64,000 bases of DNA from Aureicoccus marinus (GCF_002954325.1 NZ_MQVX01000001.1:1270196-1334195), one strand, 5' to 3'. Shown: positions 1 to 9,454, counted from the stretch's first letter. Numbers and translations: made by a program. Notes: generated by a model from the letters alone, not told the origin.

Positions 1-2478
1 AAATGGCTCTTTACCAAATACGATGCCTTTGGCAGAATTACTTACAGAGGGATTAAAGTCTCGACAAGCAACAGACAAACTCTTCAAGATGGTGCCGATG
101 CGCATGGGACCACCTTTGAAGAAAGAGGACCTGCATTAGATAAAGGCGGGATTACGATCTACTATACCGATAACACCTACCCTAGTATTGATCTAACTGG
201 TGGCGGATCTGATGAGATTCTAACTGTTAGCTATTACGATTCTTATGTGGATCAGGACGGTTTAAGTATACCTGCCTCAAATAGGTTTTCTGAAAATATC
301 ACAAATGCTACACAAGGCCTAGCAACGGTTAGTAAGACAAGGGTTCTTGATCATGATGATTGGATTACCACAGTCAATGGGTATGACCAAGAAGGAAGAG
401 TGGTTTACTCAGCTTCCAAGAATAATTACCTCAATACTACCGACATCTCTGAGTCCAATATAGACTTTACAGGGAAAGTACTGGAGTCCAAAAGTTCGCA
501 CACTAGAGCCAGTAATGCGCCAGTAATTACCAATGAGTACTTCACTTATGATCATATGGCCAGGCCTCTAACTCATCAACAGGCCATCAATGCCAATCCG
601 TGGACAACCCTTTCTTCCTTGGAATATGATAAACTTGGGCAAAATACTGTCAAATATGTTGGGGACTCCATACAAACGGTAAATTACACATACAATATCA
701 GGGGATGGTTAAAATCAATCAATGATCCTAACAATCTAGGGAATGATTTATTCGCCTTTCAAATTAATTACAACGATCCTCAGAACTTTGGAGCTGGTGA
801 AAACCCCCAAGCCCTCTTTAATGGAAACATCTCCCAAACACTCTGGAACTCGGCCAGCGTCAACAATACAGGGAATCCAGTGAGTAACCGCTACTCCTAT
901 ACTTATGATGCCTTAAACCGTATTAAGACTGCGACTGACAATACCTCGAACTATAATGTCTCCAATATCACTTATGATAAAATGGGGAATATCGAAACTC
1001 TGTCTCGTAATGGATTCCAAGATGGAACATTTGCCAATATGGATGTACTCACTTATGGATACGACAGTGGCAATAAACTCCTCAGTGTAAACGATACTGG
1101 TCATAAAGACTACGGTTTTATTGACAAAACAAATTCCAGCAATGAATACACCTATGATCTAAATGGGAACATGATTACCGATTCCAATAAAGGAATTACT
1201 GGTATTACTTACAATCACCTAAACCTGCCAACCTCTGTGAATATCAATGGAGGAACCATCAACTACGTCTATGATGCTACCGGTATTAAACTAAAAAAGA
1301 CAGTAAGCACTGGTACATCAACTGACTATGCCGGAATATATATCTATGAAGATGAAAACCTCTCTTTTTTCTCACATCCAGAAGGATATGTGGATGCTCA
1401 AGACAACTTCCTACTTGTTTATCAAAACAGAGATCATCTAGGAAGTAATAGACTCAGCTTCTCAGACTCAGATAATAATGGAACACCTGAAATTGTAGAA
1501 GAAAATAACTACTACCCCTTTGGACATAAACATCAAGGATATAACAGTCAATCATATCCGAATGGTAATAACTCAGCACTGAAATTCAGTTACAATGGCA
1601 AGGAAGAACAAACTGAACTCAATTTAGATTGGTATGATTATGGAGCTAGAAACTACGATGCCGCAATAGGTAGATGGATGAATATTGATGCTGCAGCACA
1701 AGAGGCCTTTGACTTGACTCCATTTAGATATGCTGCAAATAATCCAGTTTACTTTGTAGACCCTGATGGATTATTTGAATTTAAATTTAAAGTAAATGAC
1801 AATGGAGAAAGAAGGCTCTATTTAGAAAAATCTACAGATGAAAAGGCTCCTGAGCAAAACTTAGAAACGCTTATGAAGGAAACCGGATTATCCAAATCTC
1901 AATTAAAGAGAATGCTTGGAGGTAAAAAGGGACTAAGTTCCTTTCTTGAGAGTAACAATGGTATCGCTGTAACTGAATTAAAGGGTAGATTTGGTAAAAT
2001 AGCTCAAGAAGCCGAAAGGGTTGACGCTTTAAATTACGGAAGTGATCTAACGGAAGGTGGTAATTGCATGAGTTGCAGTCATAGCTTAGCATCAACCCGG
2101 AAAGTTCAAACAAAGGATGCAGATCCTCTAGGATTTTTTCCTGGCCTCCCAAACTTTGACTTTAAAACTATTCTTAAAAATGAATACAAAAACATTGAAA
2201 ATGGAAAAGAAAGGACTGGTGATATTGTAAGATATGCTAATAATTCAGACATTAGAGTGACCACTCACACGGCAACTCTATTATTAACTAATTCCACCAA
2301 AGGTAGACAAGTTTTTTACAAGAAAGACGGATCTTCATCTGGAACATATAATATAAATTTCGAGTCTACGATGCTTTCAAAGAACCCAGGATATGGTAAA
2401 ACTCAAGGCGCTCCCGGAGACAAAAGTGCTTTTTATAGATATGTCCCACCCTCTGAACCTAATGAAGAAAAAGAGTAA
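1..2478 (+). CDS. RHS repeat-associated core protein, 3' part, with variable C-terminal effector-like domain
   Basis: The reading frame is open from base 1, so the start lies before the window; an internal ATG at 247 is not the true start. The protein has many YD/RHS-type repeats (YTYD, YDKMGN, YTYDLNGN) that build a shell-like beta structure, then the RHS core signature (YYPFGH, NGKEEQTELNLDWYDYGAR, NNPVYFVDPDGL) ending near base 1775. Beyond it, about 230 residues are unlike the repeats and end in a possible papain-like domain: a Cys at 2065 (GGNCMSC), then GDIVRY and THTATLLL with His at 2266. In known RHS proteins the region after the core is a swappable toxin. The peptidase or peptidoglycan-hydrolase fold is my inference and the domain is not recognised with certainty. 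The next gene starts 3 bp downstream. Confidence 0.85.
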   Translation, partial: KWLFTKYDAFGRITYRGIKVSTSNRQTLQDGADAHGTTFEERGPALDKGGITIYYTDNTYPSIDLTGGGSDEILTVSYYDSYVDQDGLSIPASNRFSENITNATQGLATVSKTRVLDHDDWITTVNGYDQEGRVVYSASKNNYLNTTDISESNIDFTGKVLESKSSHTRASNAPVITNEYFTYDHMARPLTHQQAINANPWTTLSSLEYDKLGQNTVKYVGDSIQTVNYTYNIRGWLKSINDPNNLGNDLFAFQINYNDPQNFGAGENPQALFNGNISQTLWNSASVNNTGNPVSNRYSYTYDALNRIKTATDNTSNYNVSNITYDKMGNIETLSRNGFQDGTFANMDVLTYGYDSGNKLLSVNDTGHKDYGFIDKTNSSNEYTYDLNGNMITDSNKGITGITYNHLNLPTSVNINGGTINYVYDATGIKLKKTVSTGTSTDYAGIYIYEDENLSFFSHPEGYVDAQDNFLLVYQNRDHLGSNRLSFSDSDNNGTPEIVEENNYYPFGHKHQGYNSQSYPNGNNSALKFSYNGKEEQTELNLDWYDYGARNYDAAIGRWMNIDAAAQEAFDLTPFRYAANNPVYFVDPDGLFEFKFKVNDNGERRLYLEKSTDEKAPEQNLETLMKETGLSKSQLKRMLGGKKGLSSFLESNNGIAVTELKGRFGKIAQEAERVDALNYGSDLTEGGNCMSCSHSLASTRKVQTKDADPLGFFPGLPNFDFKTILKNEYKNIENGKERTGDIVRYANNSDIRVTTHTATLLLTNSTKGRQVFYKKDGSSSGTYNINFESTMLSKNPGYGKTQGAPGDKSAFYRYVPPSEPNEEKE

Positions 2479-2481
2479 ATA

Positions 2482-3063
2482 ATGAAATGTTTAATAGTTC
2501 TAATTATTTGTTTTTACACAGCAAATATTTTTAGTCAAAGAAAGCTTCTCTATTTTGATTCTACAACCCAAGAACCAAATCCAATAACCGTTTGGGATAA
2601 AAAGAGAATACGTAAAGGAGATACAATATATTTTCCAAGTCTGCAACTAACTCAATTTTATTCCGTTGAGAATGGAAAAGAAATATTCTATGAGGACAAG
2701 AAAATATTTTCTCAAGCCCAATTTCAACTTTCCCCTAATGAAAAAATTTTCACCGAATTATTTAATTATCAATACCTTATAATCAGCCTTTATCGAAATC
2801 AACACTTCATTCAAAGTTCGACTATCAAACGAGATAAATGTTACATTATAGATTATAAAAATGACCCCTCAAGTGTTTATATACTTGATTTAGATAATAA
2901 TATTTTAGCCATTTCAAAAGAAAACGCGGCCTCATTTAAGAACAAAAGTGTTTTTTTCATTCAAGAAATAAACATTACTAAAGAGTACGTAGTCATAATG
3001 AACTCAAACAGTCGATTACTTAAGTTCCCATTAGAAAAAAAAGACAACTTTCTTGTTAATTAA
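2482..3063 (+). CDS. Small exported protein, candidate immunity partner of the RHS C-terminal domain
   Basis: 193 residues, unrecognised family. The first 19 residues are a signal peptide (MKCLIVLIICFYTANIFSQ), so the protein should act in the periplasm or outer membrane. The rest is rich in beta-strand-like and aromatic segments and has no motif I can name. It starts 3 bp after the RHS stop and is AT-rich like the RHS tail, the usual place and composition for a cognate immunity gene. Export would suit a toxin domain acting in the periplasm. Its role is inferred only from position. The 191 bp that follow carry no gene. Confidence 0.65.
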   Translation: MKCLIVLIICFYTANIFSQRKLLYFDSTTQEPNPITVWDKKRIRKGDTIYFPSLQLTQFYSVENGKEIFYEDKKIFSQAQFQLSPNEKIFTELFNYQYLIISLYRNQHFIQSSTIKRDKCYIIDYKNDPSSVYILDLDNNILAISKENAASFKNKSVFFIQEINITKEYVVIMNSNSRLLKFPLEKKDNFLVN

Positions 3064-3254
3064 GTCATATTAAGAGGTGAAAAATCATTAAAATATATCT
3101 AGTTACTGAACTAATATCTGATCACAGACCTAATCAATTAAAATTGTGATTGTTGCAGCAAGATTGAGGTAATATCTATTAGTCATTTTCTTTTCATCGA
3201 AAACCCTATAATCTTCAACACTTTCTAACGTTATAATAACACCAATTCTAACGC

Positions 3255-3959
3255 ATGAAACGCCCCATTTCTGCACTGTTGGTGTTAACCCTACTATCCT
3301 GTTCCGAGATCATTGGAATTGAGGATATTTCGGACGAAACAGTGCTCTTACAATCTCCGGTCGAAGGTGCCGAGGTAACGGACTCGATTACCTCCCTTTC
3401 CTGGTCCAAAATCGATCAGGTCAACACCTATTTGGTCCAATTGAGTAAGCCCAATTTTACGGCTTCCTCCAAGGTACTTTTAGACAGTCTGGTTACCCTG
3501 GATTCCACCAATACCCAAGGCTTCATTGAAATCCCGTTGGACTCTTCAGCCTATGAGTGGCGAGTCAAGGGCATGAACGATGGGTATGAAACCGCATACA
3601 GCAGCGCCCGTTTTGCCGTTAGTTATGTCGGCGTCTCGGACTCGACGCCGGACATCAGCCAATCGACCTTAGAACTCTTGGCACCCCAAAGTGATGCTGT
3701 GGTTTCGACCACCACTCTCGAATTCAATTGGAACGCCGTGGCCAATGCCACCTCCTACCAGTTACAAGTGGCTACACCTAGCTTTGATAATGCCAGCCAG
3801 ATTGTACTGGATCAAATCATTGAGGTCAGCGATGAAGGAGACCCCACCAAAGTCGCTGCAGAGCTTTCGGACGCCTCCTATGAATGGAGAATCAGAGCCT
3901 TTAACAGCAGCTCTGAAGTCTATTCCGAAGTCATCGCCTTTAGTGTTTCTACCCAATAA
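3255..3959 (+). CDS. Lipoprotein with two fibronectin III-like domains
   Basis: 234 residues. A lipobox (LLTLLSC, acylated Cys at about 16) marks an outer-membrane or periplasmic lipoprotein. Two similar FnIII-like units follow, at about residues 32-125 and 138-232, each with the pattern LxSPxxGAxVxxxxxxLSW...YxxQLxxPxF...YEWRxxxxN. Such domains normally mediate protein or glycan contacts. It begins the operon, 7 bp before the GspC/PilP-like gene, so it may be an accessory or pilotin-like part of the pseudopilus apparatus; that role is inference. Confidence 0.75.
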   Translation: MKRPISALLVLTLLSCSEIIGIEDISDETVLLQSPVEGAEVTDSITSLSWSKIDQVNTYLVQLSKPNFTASSKVLLDSLVTLDSTNTQGFIEIPLDSSAYEWRVKGMNDGYETAYSSARFAVSYVGVSDSTPDISQSTLELLAPQSDAVVSTTTLEFNWNAVANATSYQLQVATPSFDNASQIVLDQIIEVSDEGDPTKVAAELSDASYEWRIRAFNSSSEVYSEVIAFSVSTQ

Positions 3960-3966
3960 GTAACCC

Positions 3967-4440
3967 ATGAAAAAATCAGTAAAAACCTATGTTTTACTGG
4001 CCCTGGTGATTGGCATCTGGGGTATTTTTCTGGTGCGCTTAATCAAGACCTTATACCCCGAGCAAAAACCTTTGCCTAGCTCCAAAGCTATCGCATACAG
4101 GTCCGCTTCTTCCGAACAAAAAGAAACCGCCGAATTAAAACTCAATTACCGCGATCCTTTTCTGGGTAAGACCATCAGCACCCAGACCCAAAAAGCGAAA
4201 AAACAAGCGGTGCAAAAAGCCAAAGTGGTTGTAAACACCTTGCTCGATAAAGTCAGCTACCAAGGCTTTATTGGAGGAAAAAAGACCAAAGACCACCACT
4301 TCTTTATTTCGATCGAAGGCACCCAAGAACTGTTTCAGGTTGGGGATGTCATTAAGGGAATCAAACTCATCTCAGGGAATGCCTCCCAAGTCATCCTGCG
4401 GCAAAACGGAGTTTCCAAGACCATAAAAATCACCCAATAA
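3967..4440 (+). CDS. GspC/PilP-like inner-membrane protein
   Basis: 157 residues. One N-terminal membrane helix (residues 6-27) is followed by a Lys/Gln-rich linker with an NYRDPFLGK stretch, then a C-terminal domain (about 95-157) with the pattern YQGFIGGKK...FQVGDVIKGIKL...VILRQNG. This matches the layout of the HR domain of GspC and of PilP, which link the inner-membrane platform to the secretin. The TAA stop is followed at once by the ATG of the next gene, so translation is probably coupled. The family call rests on layout and motifs; similarity is modest. Confidence 0.6.
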   Translation: MKKSVKTYVLLALVIGIWGIFLVRLIKTLYPEQKPLPSSKAIAYRSASSEQKETAELKLNYRDPFLGKTISTQTQKAKKQAVQKAKVVVNTLLDKVSYQGFIGGKKTKDHHFFISIEGTQELFQVGDVIKGIKLISGNASQVILRQNGVSKTIKITQ

Positions 4441-5613
4441 ATGCGACTCAAGGCCGGGGCATTACAGTTGGTATTGTTCATCGGAGTGCTCGTCTGTGTT
4501 CTCCTGATGGCTTTCGTCTTGCTGATCAGTACCAAGAGTCAGTTCCAGGCCAAACAAAACGTCTTGATCACCCTTATTAAACAAGGGCAAAACCTCCCCT
4601 CTACTCCCCCATCCCATCACTGGGGACTCTTCGAAAAAAGCACCCAAAACCCTTCTTTTAAAAAGGTAAAATGGAAAGGCCTTTCCCTAGTGGGAAGTAC
4701 TGCCGAACCCAAGACTGCGCTCTATTTAAAAGACCAGGGATTTCCTGTAGTATTAGCCGGAAATGCCCGAATTGAGGGCAATGCCTTCCTACCAGAGCGA
4801 GGCATTAAAAGAGGGAACATTCGTGGTCTGGGCTACCTAGGCGATTACCTGGTCTACGGCGATCAAAAACAAAGTCGAAAATCCCTTCCCCAACTGTCTC
4901 CTGGGAGCAGAGATCAATTGGAAGACCTTTATGGAGATTATTCCAGGGGTATCCGATTGACCAACATACCGGCAGAACTAAGTGCTTCTTATACCGAAGA
5001 AACCCAGCGAATAGAAGGCGATATGATCCTTCTAAACAACCAAAAGCTAAAAGGGAACATCCTGGTTCAGGCATCCAATAAGATCATTGTGGGCAAAAGA
5101 TCCGAGCTCTTTGGAGTGGTGCTCATCGCCCCAAAAATCGAAATTCAAAGCGATGTCTACGGGGCTTTCCAAGCCTTCGCCACTGAGCAAATCCAAGTGG
5201 GTAATAGAGTGGAATTGGCCTTCCCTTCGGTACTGTGTGTTTACCAACAGTCGGCTCCTCCCGAAGAGACCGTACCCCCAATTAAATTGGCCTTGGGCGA
5301 GGGATCGAATATCCGAGGAAGTCTATTGTACATCGAAAGAACCGGTGTTGAAAAGATTGACCACAATCCCGACATCCAAATCCCTGAAAACAGCCGAGTA
5401 GACGGCCAGGTATATTGCCAAGGCAGTTTGGACCTACAAGGTCAGGTCAATGGAATAGTTTACACCTCCCTGTTTCAAACCTTTCAAAACGGTTCCAATT
5501 ATATCAACCACCTGTTCAATGGGCAAATCAATCGAGCTGCCCTGCCCGAAGAATACGCGGGAATTTCCATCGGGAATCAGAACCAAAAAGCAAGAGCGCA
5601 ATGGTTGGATTAA
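4441..5613 (+). CDS. GspK/PilX-like pseudopilus component with beta-helical body
   Basis: 390 residues. The N-terminus (MRLKAG then ALQLVLFIGV) resembles a prepilin leader but lacks Glu at position +5, as GspK-type pseudopilins do. The body (about 150-350) looks like stacked short beta strands of the polymer-forming/bactofilin kind (LKGNILVQASNKIIVGK, VDGQVYCQGSLDLQGQVNG). That differs from classic GspK, so the protein may be a lineage-specific tip or surface component. It starts immediately after the GspC-like stop and overlaps the next gene by 13 bp. Confidence 0.6.
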   Translation: MRLKAGALQLVLFIGVLVCVLLMAFVLLISTKSQFQAKQNVLITLIKQGQNLPSTPPSHHWGLFEKSTQNPSFKKVKWKGLSLVGSTAEPKTALYLKDQGFPVVLAGNARIEGNAFLPERGIKRGNIRGLGYLGDYLVYGDQKQSRKSLPQLSPGSRDQLEDLYGDYSRGIRLTNIPAELSASYTEETQRIEGDMILLNNQKLKGNILVQASNKIIVGKRSELFGVVLIAPKIEIQSDVYGAFQAFATEQIQVGNRVELAFPSVLCVYQQSAPPEETVPPIKLALGEGSNIRGSLLYIERTGVEKIDHNPDIQIPENSRVDGQVYCQGSLDLQGQVNGIVYTSLFQTFQNGSNYINHLFNGQINRAALPEEYAGISIGNQNQKARAQWLD

Positions 5614-5918
5614 AAAGAAAACTCCCCGCCTCTACCCTGATGGAAACCATGGTTTCCACGGTTTTGCTGGTGGTGATTTTTATGGTCTCCAGTATGATCC
5701 TGAATAACCTTTTTCAGAACCAACTGGACGTACAAAAAGAAAAAGTCCAGCACCGTTTAGAAGTATTGGCCTACCAATACCGCCACAACGAATTACCTAA
5801 AAACTATACCGAAGAACTTGGCGACTGGCAGATCAGGCTTGAACCCAAGGGTTCTGCCCCTCAGCTGATTGCCCAGAGCACCAAGAACCAAGAACAAATC
5901 ACGATTGAACTCCAATGA
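5601..5918 (+). CDS. Prepilin-like minor pseudopilin (GspI/GspJ type)
   Basis: 105 residues from the ATG at 5601; in-frame ATGs further upstream lie inside the previous gene. The basic leader VGLKRKLPA is followed by STLMETMVSTVLLVV, giving Ala at -1 and the conserved Glu at +5 of a type III prepilin signal, then a hydrophobic helix (about 12-33) and a short soluble domain. A prepilin peptidase should cut after Ala. The ATGA overlap with the next gene at 5915 indicates coupled translation. Confidence 0.7.
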   Translation: MVGLKRKLPASTLMETMVSTVLLVVIFMVSSMILNNLFQNQLDVQKEKVQHRLEVLAYQYRHNELPKNYTEELGDWQIRLEPKGSAPQLIAQSTKNQEQITIELQ

Positions 5919-6367
5919 GTAAAGCGAAAAAAATACCGGCTTTTAGCATACAGGAATCCCTGGTCGTCCTGGTGATCACCGTCGTTGTGGTTGGACTGGC
6001 TTTTTCGGTATTGCGCCTAATTAATGGACAAATGATCGGGATGCAATCGGCTTTAAATGAAGGAATGCAGACCGACAAAGTCGAGGAGCTTCTTTGGATA
6101 CGCTTTAACAAGGCAGACCGGGTTTACTTCCAGGACAACAAGTTGGAGTTAGAGGGAGTGACTCGGAACCATACCCTGCTACTTAACCGAACCCATTTGG
6201 TTATGGAACAAGATTCCCTGCCTATAGAATTGGACAGTGTTCGAGCTTACTTTAAAGGAAAACCTACCCAAAGTGGAGAAATCGATGCCCTGGAGCTCTT
6301 TTGCAACAATGGGTTAAGGCAAATTTTCGTTAATAAAGCAAACGCAGCCACCAGCTACCTGAACTAG
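5915..6367 (+). CDS. Prepilin-like minor pseudopilin (GspJ/PilW-like)
   Basis: 150 residues. The leader MSKAKKIPA precedes FSIQESLVVLVITVVVVG, giving Ala at -1 and Glu at +5 with a membrane helix at about 10-32, the hallmark of type IV pilin-like proteins. The soluble domain contains no recognised fold. It sits between another prepilin and gspF; the TAG stop abuts the gspF ATG. Assignment to GspJ in particular is tentative. Confidence 0.7.
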   Translation: MSKAKKIPAFSIQESLVVLVITVVVVGLAFSVLRLINGQMIGMQSALNEGMQTDKVEELLWIRFNKADRVYFQDNKLELEGVTRNHTLLLNRTHLVMEQDSLPIELDSVRAYFKGKPTQSGEIDALELFCNNGLRQIFVNKANAATSYLN

Positions 6368-7492
6368 ATGGGAATTCGTATTGAACATACCAAAGCAGTC
6401 GTCAAAGAGACCGGCCCGTCAGGAATTGAAGAGTTCCTGAAAAGGGACATCAAGCTGTTTGGAGGCGGAGTCAATTCAAAGAAGAAAGAGCTTTTTACGC
6501 CCAACTTTCGACCCTCCTGGAAGCCGGCATACAACTCCGAGATGCCCTAGTGATCATGGAGCAAAATGCCAAGGCCAAAGAAAAGGAATCCTTCTTAGAA
6601 CTTATTGAGCAACTGGATACGGGCTATTCCCTGGCTGAAGCATTTGAAAACGGAAAGAACTTTGGCAACTACGAGCGTTTAGCCATTGAGATCGGTGAAA
6701 AAACCGGTCACCTGCCAAGTGGCCCAGCAATTAGCCGACTACTACCAAAAACGCAACGGACGTAAACGCCAGATCATTGGTGCCCTCACCTACCCCCTCA
6801 TCATTCTGTGTACAGCGGTATTGGTGGTGGTCTTTATGCTCCGGATGGTGGTGCCTATGTTTGAAGATATATTTCGTCAAAACGGGGTGGATTTACCCTG
6901 GATCACCCAACTGATTGTCGGGCTTTCGCAATTTCTGGAATCCTACGGCAGCCTTTTAGTCCTTGTTGGTATTGGCGGCTTTTTCGGGATTCGTTTCGCT
7001 TTAAAAAGACGGGAAGTATTAGAAATCTGGCAAAAAACCTTGCTCAAACTACCTGTATTAGGGCCTTTTGTACGCCTCTTGCACATCTCTAAATTCACCC
7101 AAACACTCAGTCTTTTAACCAGCTCTAAAATCCCTTTTTTAACGGCGATTCAGATGGTCAAGGACACCAGTGAATTCTTGCCTTTAAAATTGGCTTTGGA
7201 AAAGATGGAACTCGCCATCACTAAAGGGGACGGACTGTATAAAGGAATTATCGCCTCTGGATTTTTTGACCAAAAAATGAGTTCCATGGTCAAGGTGGCT
7301 GAAGAAACCAACAAAACCGAGTACGTCTTCGAAAAACTCAGTACTCAGTACAATGCCGATATTCAGCAAAAGTCCAAGATGCTTTCGACTCTCCTGGAGC
7401 CCTTTATCATCATCCTGGTCGGACTCTTTGTGGGGGTTATCCTTATTGCGATGTACTTGCCGATGTTTAAGTTGAGTACTGTTTTGGGGTAA
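6368..7492 (+). CDS. gspF: GspF/PilC-type inner-membrane platform protein, frameshifted twice in this sequence
   Basis: About 374 codons. GspF is the polytopic platform protein of type II secretion and type IV pili. Frame 1 of the gene runs to about 6492; conserved sequence then continues one base earlier (YAQLSTLLEAGIQLRDAL) as if one T were missing from a T5 run. Near 6715, after IGEKTGHL, it returns to the original frame (QVAQQLADYYQKRNGRK). The remainder is intact, with three membrane helices and the typical end MYLPMFKL. Both halves of the family motif are conserved across the breaks, so this is a real gene carrying two compensating indels, probably assembly errors, though recent decay is possible. 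Confidence 0.75.
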
Positions 7493-7630
7493 ATCAGACA
7501 GATCGGTCTAATTGTACAGAAATCTACCCCTCAAAAAACATCTGTTTTCTTATTTTCCCAGGATTTTGTTCTTGGATGGGTTAAGTAAATAAGCTGTTCA
7601 GGAAGATAATTGAACCAAACACCACTCATT

Positions 7631-8305
7631 ATGAATACCATCCCAGAGGATATCCTGGCGTGGCTAGAAGCCAATGCCTTTTTAATGTCAACAATAGCGG
7701 TTCTAATCGCTATCATCTCTACCAGTAATTCTATTTGGAAGACTAGAAAGCTTCGAAGAATGAAGGACTATCGAATAGCGAATCTGTGGAATTTATACTT
7801 CTCTCTTAGAGGAAAATACAACCTAGGGATGCAAAAGAAGCAGTTTATTGAAACTTGGGAACTATTAGCGCTTAAGGATGTAGCTCGGGATGTAATTTCA
7901 GAGCTAGCCAATCTCACGAAATGCGATCATGTTGAATTTACCCGATGGGCGGATGCTGGCAGGTTGAACTCTTTCTGGGAAATCGAGGAAATTGGATTAC
8001 ATGTAAAAAAGAAACCCGTTTACAAGTTAGCCCGGTCCAATTATTTCTATTACAACTATGCAAAGGACGAGAATAAGAGTTTCTTAAAATCACTTTTACC
8101 CCTTTTAAGAAGGCCAAAAGACTATGATGGAAAAATTTTTAATATTGTTCATATTAAGGACATTCTTATCGATCAAAAGGCAAATGAAGAAAGGTTACTG
8201 GAATTGATAAAAGAAGCTCAGAAAAAGAATGAGCTCACACTTGCAAACCCAATAGATACAAATAAAAAAGACGGAAAAAAAGGAGACTATAGATCGGATA
8301 AATAG
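7631..8305 (+). CDS. Single-pass membrane protein of unknown function
   Basis: 224 residues from the ATG at 7631; a TTG 21 bp upstream is in frame but less likely. One hydrophobic helix (about 18-38, FLMSTIAVLIAIISTSNSIW) is followed by a basic, largely helical cytoplasmic domain and a Lys/Asp-rich tail (TNKKDGKKGDYRSDK). No family is recognised. The 138 bp before it, after gspF, show no gene. It stands alone, convergent with the RidA-like gene. Confidence 0.6.
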   Translation: MNTIPEDILAWLEANAFLMSTIAVLIAIISTSNSIWKTRKLRRMKDYRIANLWNLYFSLRGKYNLGMQKKQFIETWELLALKDVARDVISELANLTKCDHVEFTRWADAGRLNSFWEIEEIGLHVKKKPVYKLARSNYFYYNYAKDENKSFLKSLLPLLRRPKDYDGKIFNIVHIKDILIDQKANEERLLELIKEAQKKNELTLANPIDTNKKDGKKGDYRSDK

Positions 8306-8332
8306 TCTAAAGGTTAAAGAATTGTAGGATCA

Positions 8333-8793
8333 TTATTCCCCCTTAACCGCAATCACATCGATCTCGATCATGGCTCCCGCCGCCAAGCCAGCCGCTGCAT
8401 AGGTCGTTCTGGCCGGTTTCTTCTTAAAGTACTTCACGTAGACTTCATTGAAGGCCTTAAAATCATTGATATCGCTGAGGATAACGGTACACTTGACCAC
8501 ATTGTCCAGGGTCATTCCGTGGTACTTCAGCACCGCTTCTATATTCTTGATCACTTGCTCGGTTTCGCCTTGGATTCCACCGGGGGCCATACGCCCCGCA
8601 GCGCGATCCATCCCGATCTGACCTGCTAGGTAAAAGGTATTCCCCGCTTGTACCGCTTCGCTAAAGGGCGCTGAAGCCTTGCTGGGTTCTCTGGCTTGTG
8701 GAAGATGATGGTGGATTTTTCTTGAGCCGATAGAGTAAAGGTCATGGCCAGAAGTGTTAGGCACAAAAAAAAGCGAGAGATAGTGGATTTCAT
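8333..8793 (-). CDS. Exported RidA/YjgF family protein, frameshifted near the N-terminus
   Basis: RidA proteins deaminate reactive enamine/imine intermediates; exported versions are common in this phylum. The C-terminal 115 residues are typical (APFSEAVQAGNTFYLAGQIG, KCTVILSDINDF, PARTTYAAAGLA with the conserved Arg). The open frame running to 8800 has a nonsensical start. The true start is the ATG complementary to 8791-8793, which gives a signal peptide (MKSTISRFFLCLTLLAMTF...LSAQEK) in another frame that joins the RidA domain if one base is added in the GGG at 8684-8686. This is one of several homopolymer breaks in the window. Confidence 0.75.
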
Positions 8794-8880
8794 AAGGCAA
8801 AGTCTAGAAATGAATATTCCCTAATGTACTAAGCTGTTCAAAAATTCTGAAATTCAAAGGGTAAAAAAGTAGAACCAAAA

Positions 8881-8912
8881 GAAAACCCCAGCTATAGAGC
8901 TTGGGTTTTCTT
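8881..8912. terminator. Bidirectional intrinsic terminator
   Basis: An inverted repeat (AAAACCCCAGCT, loop ATAG, AGCTTGGGTTTT) is followed by a T run. It lies just after the stop of the minus-strand gene at 8930 and in front of the minus-strand RidA-like gene, so it separates those two units. Confidence 0.6.
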
Positions 8913-8929
8913 TTTACCGTATTGCTTGG

Positions 8930-9454
8930 TTATTTCACCGTAAAGTTGAAAACCACAGGCTTAATTCCCCCTTTGGCTCCAATAGGTCTCACCGAGAGCT
9001 CTATACTATAAGTGCCCGGTATAATCCTACTAATTCCTCCCTTTTTAAGCATTTGCATTTCTTCTTCTTCCATGGGATTCTCCGCTAATGTGCCAACAAA
9101 ATCAAAGGCTTCCGCAGAAAGACTATACTCTCCCGGGAAGTAAGGAATGGGATTTTTGCGAATGACGTTCTTTACCAGGCGACCATTCCGTTTTACAACC
9201 GTTTTAAACTCGTAAAAAACGACTTTGCGTTTACCTGATTCATCTTGGTAGAACCCAACCAGATTATCGGCTTCAAACTCAAAATTGAGTCTGTACTTTC
9301 CTTCCTTAAACTCACTTAACAGATGTACCGCAGAGGCATTTTTAAGCTCTAAAGTGGTTTTAGATTTTCCATTCAGGCTGAGTCTTCCCTCTACCGATTG
9401 AGCTTGTAGATTTAAAGCCAATAAAAACACAATAGCAAATAGTATTCTTTTCAT
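8930..9454 (-). CDS. Exported protein of unknown function
   Basis: 174 residues with a clear signal peptide (MKRILFAIVFLLALNLQAQS). The mature part is mostly beta-strand-like, contains a stretch NPMEEEEMQMLKKGG and ends in a strand-rich segment (PVVFNFTVK). No family is recognised. It is single-copy, divergent from the gene at 9638 across 183 bp that must hold both promoters, and followed by a hairpin terminator at 8881. Confidence 0.55.
   Translation of the reverse strand: MKRILFAIVFLLALNLQAQSVEGRLSLNGKSKTTLELKNASAVHLLSEFKEGKYRLNFEFEADNLVGFYQDESGKRKVVFYEFKTVVKRNGRLVKNVIRKNPIPYFPGEYSLSAEAFDFVGTLAENPMEEEEMQMLKKGGISRIIPGTYSIELSVRPIGAKGGIKPVVFNFTVK

Noticed and set aside
5415..5600. Extended N-terminus for the first prepilin
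   Set aside because: The extension lies wholly inside the GspK-like gene; the ATG at 5601 gives a proper prepilin leader.
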